Under the pieces are notes generated by a model. It ran no database searches. It was not told the DNA's origin and saw only the letters and a list, made by a program, of their open reading frames with translations. A program made the position numbers and the translations under genes. This document shows, piece after piece, positions 5,608-7,962 of a stretch of 7,962 nucleotides of DNA. Source of the DNA: DASPHG01 sp035629775. GTDB lineage: Bacteria > Actinomycetota > Thermoleophilia > Solirubrobacterales > Thermoleophilaceae. The stretch is from assembly GCA_035629775.1 (NCBI GenBank), contig DASPHG010000068.1, positions 1 to 7,962 on the forward strand. Direction: 5' to 3'. Each line of letters opens with the position of its first letter. Position 1 is the stretch's first letter.

Positions 5608-6761
5608 TGGCCACGCCGACCTTCGTCGCCGACCGCTACCGGCTGGAGCGCCGCCTGGGCGCCGGCGGGATGTCCACCGTGTTCCTGGCGCTGGACACGG
5701 TCCTCGAGCGGCGCGTGGCGGTCAAGCTGCTGGCCGAGCATCTCGCCGAGGACGAGGCATTCGTGGCGCGCTTCCGCCGCGAGGCGCTGTCCGCCGCGAA
5801 GCTGCAACACCCGAACGTCGTGCAGGTCTTCGACTCCGGCAAGGACGTCGACTCAGAGCGGCACTACATCGTCATGGAGTACGTCGAGGGCCCGTCCTGC
5901 GCCGACCTCCTGCGCGACCAGAGCCAGATCGCCGTGGACGAGGCCGTCCGCTACGTCGTCGATGCCTGCCATGGCCTCGACTACGCCCACCGCGCCGGCG
6001 TCATCCACCGCGACGTAAAGCCCGGCAACCTGCTCGTCTCGACCGAGGCGGACTCGGTCAAGCTGGCCGACTTCGGCATCGCCAAGGCGGCCGAGCAGAC
6101 CCGCATCACCCAGGTCGGCTCAGTGCTCGGCACCGCCGCCTACCTGTCACCCGAGCAGGCGCGCGGCGAGGAGGCCGGGCCGGCGTCCGACATCTACTCG
6201 CTCGGCGTCTGCACTTACCAGTTCCTCGCCGGCCGGCTCCCGCACGAGTACAGCTCGCTGACCGAGCTGGCGCTGAAGCAGCAGAACAACGAGGTGGACC
6301 CGATCCGCGCGGCGCGTCCCGAGGTCCCGGAGGCGCTCGACCGGGCCATCCGGCTGGCGCTCCATGTGGAGCCCGACCACCGCTACACGTCCGCCGTCGA
6401 GATGGCGAAAGCCGTCGAGGCGGGCGCCCGCGGCGAGGACACGGAGGCGACCCAGCGACTCGCGGCGTACGACGACGCCGCCACGCGCGCCATGCCGCGG
6501 ACGGAGTACGCCCGCCGCGACCCGACGATGGTCGCGCCCGTGCCCGCCCGTCAGCGGGACCCGGTGCCCGCGACCACGCGCCCGAAGAAGCGAAATCGCG
6601 CCGGCCGCTTCCTGGTGGCCCTGCTCCTGCTCGTGGCAGGTGGCGCCGCCGCCTTCGCCGCCGTATCCGCTCTCGACGGCGGCATCGAGGCGCCGAACGA
6701 GAGCGACGTGAGCAACCAGGTGCGCGAGCTCAAAGAGCTGATCCGCGAGTACGCCGAGTAG
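5607..6761 (+). CDS. Membrane Ser/Thr protein kinase, PknB-like, without PASTA domains
   Basis: This is a Hanks-type Ser/Thr kinase of 384 residues. The kinase domain spans about 11-270 and is complete: glycine loop LGAGGMSTVF (17-26), VAVK with Lys40, helix-C Glu59, HRDVKPGN (134-141), DFG (155-157), activation segment EQTRITQVGSVLGTAAYLSPEQ (163-184) with possible autophosphorylation residues Thr165, Thr169 and Ser172, and DIYSLGV (195-201). A Thr/Arg/Pro-rich cytoplasmic linker follows (about 275-333), then one membrane helix at 334-353, and only about 30 outside residues ending in a short charged helix (NQVRELKELIREYAE). There are none of the PASTA repeats found in mycobacterial PknB, so ligand sensing must come from this short tail or a partner; the upstream lipoprotein is the obvious candidate. 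The ATG overlaps the lipoprotein stop by one base, with AAGGA 9 nt upstream. Active-kinase assignment is firm; substrates are unknown. Confidence 0.95.
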   Translation: MATPTFVADRYRLERRLGAGGMSTVFLALDTVLERRVAVKLLAEHLAEDEAFVARFRREALSAAKLQHPNVVQVFDSGKDVDSERHYIVMEYVEGPSCADLLRDQSQIAVDEAVRYVVDACHGLDYAHRAGVIHRDVKPGNLLVSTEADSVKLADFGIAKAAEQTRITQVGSVLGTAAYLSPEQARGEEAGPASDIYSLGVCTYQFLAGRLPHEYSSLTELALKQQNNEVDPIRAARPEVPEALDRAIRLALHVEPDHRYTSAVEMAKAVEAGARGEDTEATQRLAAYDDAATRAMPRTEYARRDPTMVAPVPARQRDPVPATTRPKKRNRAGRFLVALLLLVAGGAAAFAAVSALDGGIEAPNESDVSNQVRELKELIREYAE

Positions 6762-6784
6762 CCGGTGCGGCCGGCTATTCGGCG
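6752..6784. terminator. 14-bp inverted repeat holding both convergent stop codons
   Basis: CGCCGAGTAGCCGG (6752-6765) and CCGGCTATTCGGCG (6771-6784) pair over 14 positions with one mismatch, which in plus-strand RNA is a G-U wobble (6758 with 6778), around a TGCGG loop. The kinase TAG (6759-6761) is in the left arm and the regulator TAG (6777-6775) in the right arm. Neither strand has a following T-tract, so this is a strong bidirectional hairpin of the U-less kind; termination is likely but not certain. Confidence 0.6.
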
Positions 6785-7002
6785 GCTTCGGCGGCTTCGG
6801 CGACCGGGGTCTCGCGCCACGACTCGATGAACTTCTCGAGGTCCGTGAGGCGATAGCGGCGCTGGCCGCCCGGCGTCCGGTAGACGGGCACGCGGCCCTG
6901 ATCGGACCAGTTGCGCAGCGAGGCTGCGCTCACGCCGAGATACTCGGCCGCCTGGCCGACGTTGAGGAAATGCCGTGGAGTCCCTTCCACCGTGATCGTC
7001 AT
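6775..7002 (-). CDS. BldC/MerR-like single-domain DNA-binding protein
   Basis: This is a small regulator of 75 residues from the ATG at 7002. Residues 11-62 form a winged helix-turn-helix of the MerR/excisionase kind: FLNVGQAAEYLGVSAASLRNW (12-32), then the wing DQGRVPVYRTPGGQRRYR (34-51) and a closing helix LTDLEKFIESW. The order and length, and the absence of a dimerisation or effector domain, are like BldC of Streptomyces, which binds DNA head to tail and controls development. A stand-alone excisionase-like protein is the alternative, but no mobile-element genes are near. The C-terminus is a short Ala/Glu tail (AEAAEAAE). An upstream ATG at 7131 would add 43 residues, overlap the tgt end and lack family character, so I rejected it. 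The gene lies 70 bp behind tgt on the same strand but has its own -10-like TATACC 7 nt before the ATG and no Shine-Dalgarno, indicating leaderless expression. Confidence 0.88.
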   Translation of the reverse strand: MTITVEGTPRHFLNVGQAAEYLGVSAASLRNWSDQGRVPVYRTPGGQRRYRLTDLEKFIESWRETPVAEAAEAAE

Positions 7003-7022
7003 ATCGGCAGGTATACCGCGGT
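7003..7022 (-). promoter_or_regulatory. Probable leaderless promoter with overlapping palindromes
   Basis: On the minus strand TATACC (7015 to 7010) ends 7 nt before the regulator ATG, the same spacing as the plus-strand promoter at 2690-2695. It is part of the palindrome GGTATACC (7010-7017), which overlaps a second palindrome ACCGCGGT (7015-7022). Such symmetry over a -10 could be an operator, possibly for autoregulation, but 8-bp palindromes can arise by chance. No clear -35 is seen. Confidence 0.5.
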
Positions 7023-7072
7023 TGGAAGAGCGTTTGTGAGCTTTCGGACGAATGTCGTAGAGGGGTCGGGCG

Positions 7073-7962
7073 TTATGCGGCGTAGGGACCGGCCTCGATG
7101 AGCGCTTTTGAGCGGTTTTCGTAGTCTCCATCGACGATCGCCGCGCGGAGCTTCTGCATCAGGAGCGCCATGAACGTGAGGTTATGGAGCGTCAACAGGC
7201 GAACCGCGGTCAGCTCGCGCGCCCTCACCAGATAGTGGAGATAGCCGCGGGTGTGGCGCGCGCACGCGGGGCACGGGCACTCCGCCACGATCGCCTCGCG
7301 GCTGTCGGCGTGGACAGCCTTCGCGAGGTCCAACCGCCAGCGGGCGCCGGGGTCCGGGACGAGCGCCGTTCCGTGCCGCGCGAGCCGGGTGGGGGTCGCG
7401 CAGTCGAACATGTCGATGCCGGCGCCGACGCCGTGCACCAGGTCGTCCACGTCGCCCACCCCGAGCAGGTGGCGCGGCAGCGAATCCGGCAGGAGCGGAG
7501 CCGTCAGCTCCACAACCGCTCGCATCTCGTCCTTGTCGCGGCCCAGCGACCCCCCGATCGCGATCCCGTCCACGGCGGCCTCGCTCACGCGCGCGGCCGA
7601 CTCGCGGCGAAGGTCCTCGTAGACGCCGCCCTGGACGATGCCGAAGAAGAGCTGCCAGTCGGGCGCGTTCCGCTCGTGCCAGGCGATGCAGCGGTCGAGC
7701 CAGCGGTGCGTGCGCTCCATGGAGCGGGCGGTGTAGTCCCGGTCCACGTGGAAGGGGGTGCACTCGTCGAACGCCAGGGCCACGTCGGAGCCCAGCGCCG
7801 CCTGCACCTCCATGGAGGTCTCCGGACCCATGAAGCGCTCCGCGCCGTCGAGGTAGGAGCGAAACCGCACGCCCTCCTCCTCGATCGAGAGGATCATCGA
7901 CTCGCGCTCGCCCCGCCGGCGCTTGATCTCCTCGGCCACCGATCCGTGGCCCATCGAGAACA
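7073..7962 (-). CDS. tgt: tRNA-guanine transglycosylase, C-terminal part (5' end beyond window)
   Basis: Tgt exchanges the guanine at the wobble position (34) of tRNAs with GUN anticodons for a queuosine precursor (preQ1 in bacteria). About 296 codons are visible, and the frame is still open at the right edge, where FSMGHGSVAEEIK matches the middle of the family, so the N-terminal part is outside. Visible signatures are SMEVQAALGSD, FDECTPF (conserved Asp of the base-binding pocket), FFGIVQGGVYEDLR, GIAIGGSLG, HLLGVGDVDDLVHGV and GIDMFDCATPTR, whose FDC Asp corresponds to the catalytic nucleophile. The structural zinc site CPCPAC has its Cys codons at 7277-7279, 7271-7273 and 7262-7264, with the His ligand in LHNL near 7184. 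All key residues in the visible part are intact, so the enzyme should be active. It is followed on the same strand by the BldC-like gene after 70 bp. An internal ATG at 7954 is not the true start, since family sequence continues before it. Confidence 0.96.
   Translation of the reverse strand, partial: FSMGHGSVAEEIKRRRGERESMILSIEEEGVRFRSYLDGAERFMGPETSMEVQAALGSDVALAFDECTPFHVDRDYTARSMERTHRWLDRCIAWHERNAPDWQLFFGIVQGGVYEDLRRESAARVSEAAVDGIAIGGSLGRDKDEMRAVVELTAPLLPDSLPRHLLGVGDVDDLVHGVGAGIDMFDCATPTRLARHGTALVPDPGARWRLDLAKAVHADSREAIVAECPCPACARHTRGYLHYLVRARELTAVRLLTLHNLTFMALLMQKLRAAIVDGDYENRSKALIEAGPYAA

Noticed and set aside
5262..5810. Minus-strand frame with a striking Gly-Ser repeat
   Set aside because: The GSGSGS run is simply the antisense reading of the EP codon repeat in the lipoprotein; the rest shows no protein character.
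5246..6856. Long plus-strand open frame across the lipoprotein and kinase genes
   Set aside because: It is a shifted frame of well-identified genes with strongly Arg/Pro-biased translation and no domain.
7003..7131. N-terminal extension of the BldC-like regulator
   Set aside because: It would overlap the end of tgt and add 43 basic, unconserved residues; the ATG at 7002 sits at the correct spacing from a -10 element.
1..7962. Mobile element, CRISPR array, tRNA or rRNA gene
   Set aside because: No transposase or integrase-like protein, no spaced direct repeats and no cloverleaf-like segment were seen in a manual reading of both strands.

Overview
This window is GC-rich (roughly 70% or more by eye), densely packed and reads as chromosomal DNA of a high-GC actinobacterium-like organism. 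Three things suggest an actinobacterial lineage such as Thermoleophilia/Solirubrobacterales: a PASTA-less PknB-type kinase in an operon, a BldC-like one-domain regulator, and genes that appear leaderless, with -10-like hexamers 7 nt before the start codon. A secreted protein with an Arg-rich two-Cys tail fits the same picture. The lineage is an inference. I see no phage, transposon, CRISPR, tRNA or rRNA gene.

Left part, minus strand (transcribed right to left from about 2690): rlmH, argS and a small secreted protein, separated by 7 and 22 nt, form a probable translation-related operon. The arginyl-tRNA synthetase has TVAS where the family normally has the HIGH signature, which is the most unusual protein-level feature here. 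Diverging from rlmH across only 22 bp is a DUF3467 gene on the plus strand. Its likely -10 overlaps an opposed -10-like element for rlmH, and it ends in a hairpin plus T6 terminator.

Middle: an Ste24-type M48 membrane zinc protease (minus) and a metallophosphoesterase (plus) diverge head to head, with likely start codons sharing the same CATG. The metallophosphoesterase, a lipoprotein with a Thr/Glu- and Glu-Pro-rich tail, and a membrane Ser/Thr kinase form a tight plus-strand operon with overlapping stop/start codons. This looks like a small envelope-signalling module: kinase inside, lipoprotein outside, phosphoesterase in the cytoplasm. The functional link is inferred from gene order only.

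Right part, minus strand: the C-terminal part of tRNA-guanine transglycosylase (tgt) runs off the right edge. It is followed by a 75-residue BldC/MerR-like DNA-binding protein with its own probable leaderless promoter. This gene converges on the kinase, and one 14-bp inverted repeat between them contains both stop codons.

No stretch longer than 300 bases lacks a gene. The intergenic gaps are 7 to 70 bp and are described individually where they hold something.
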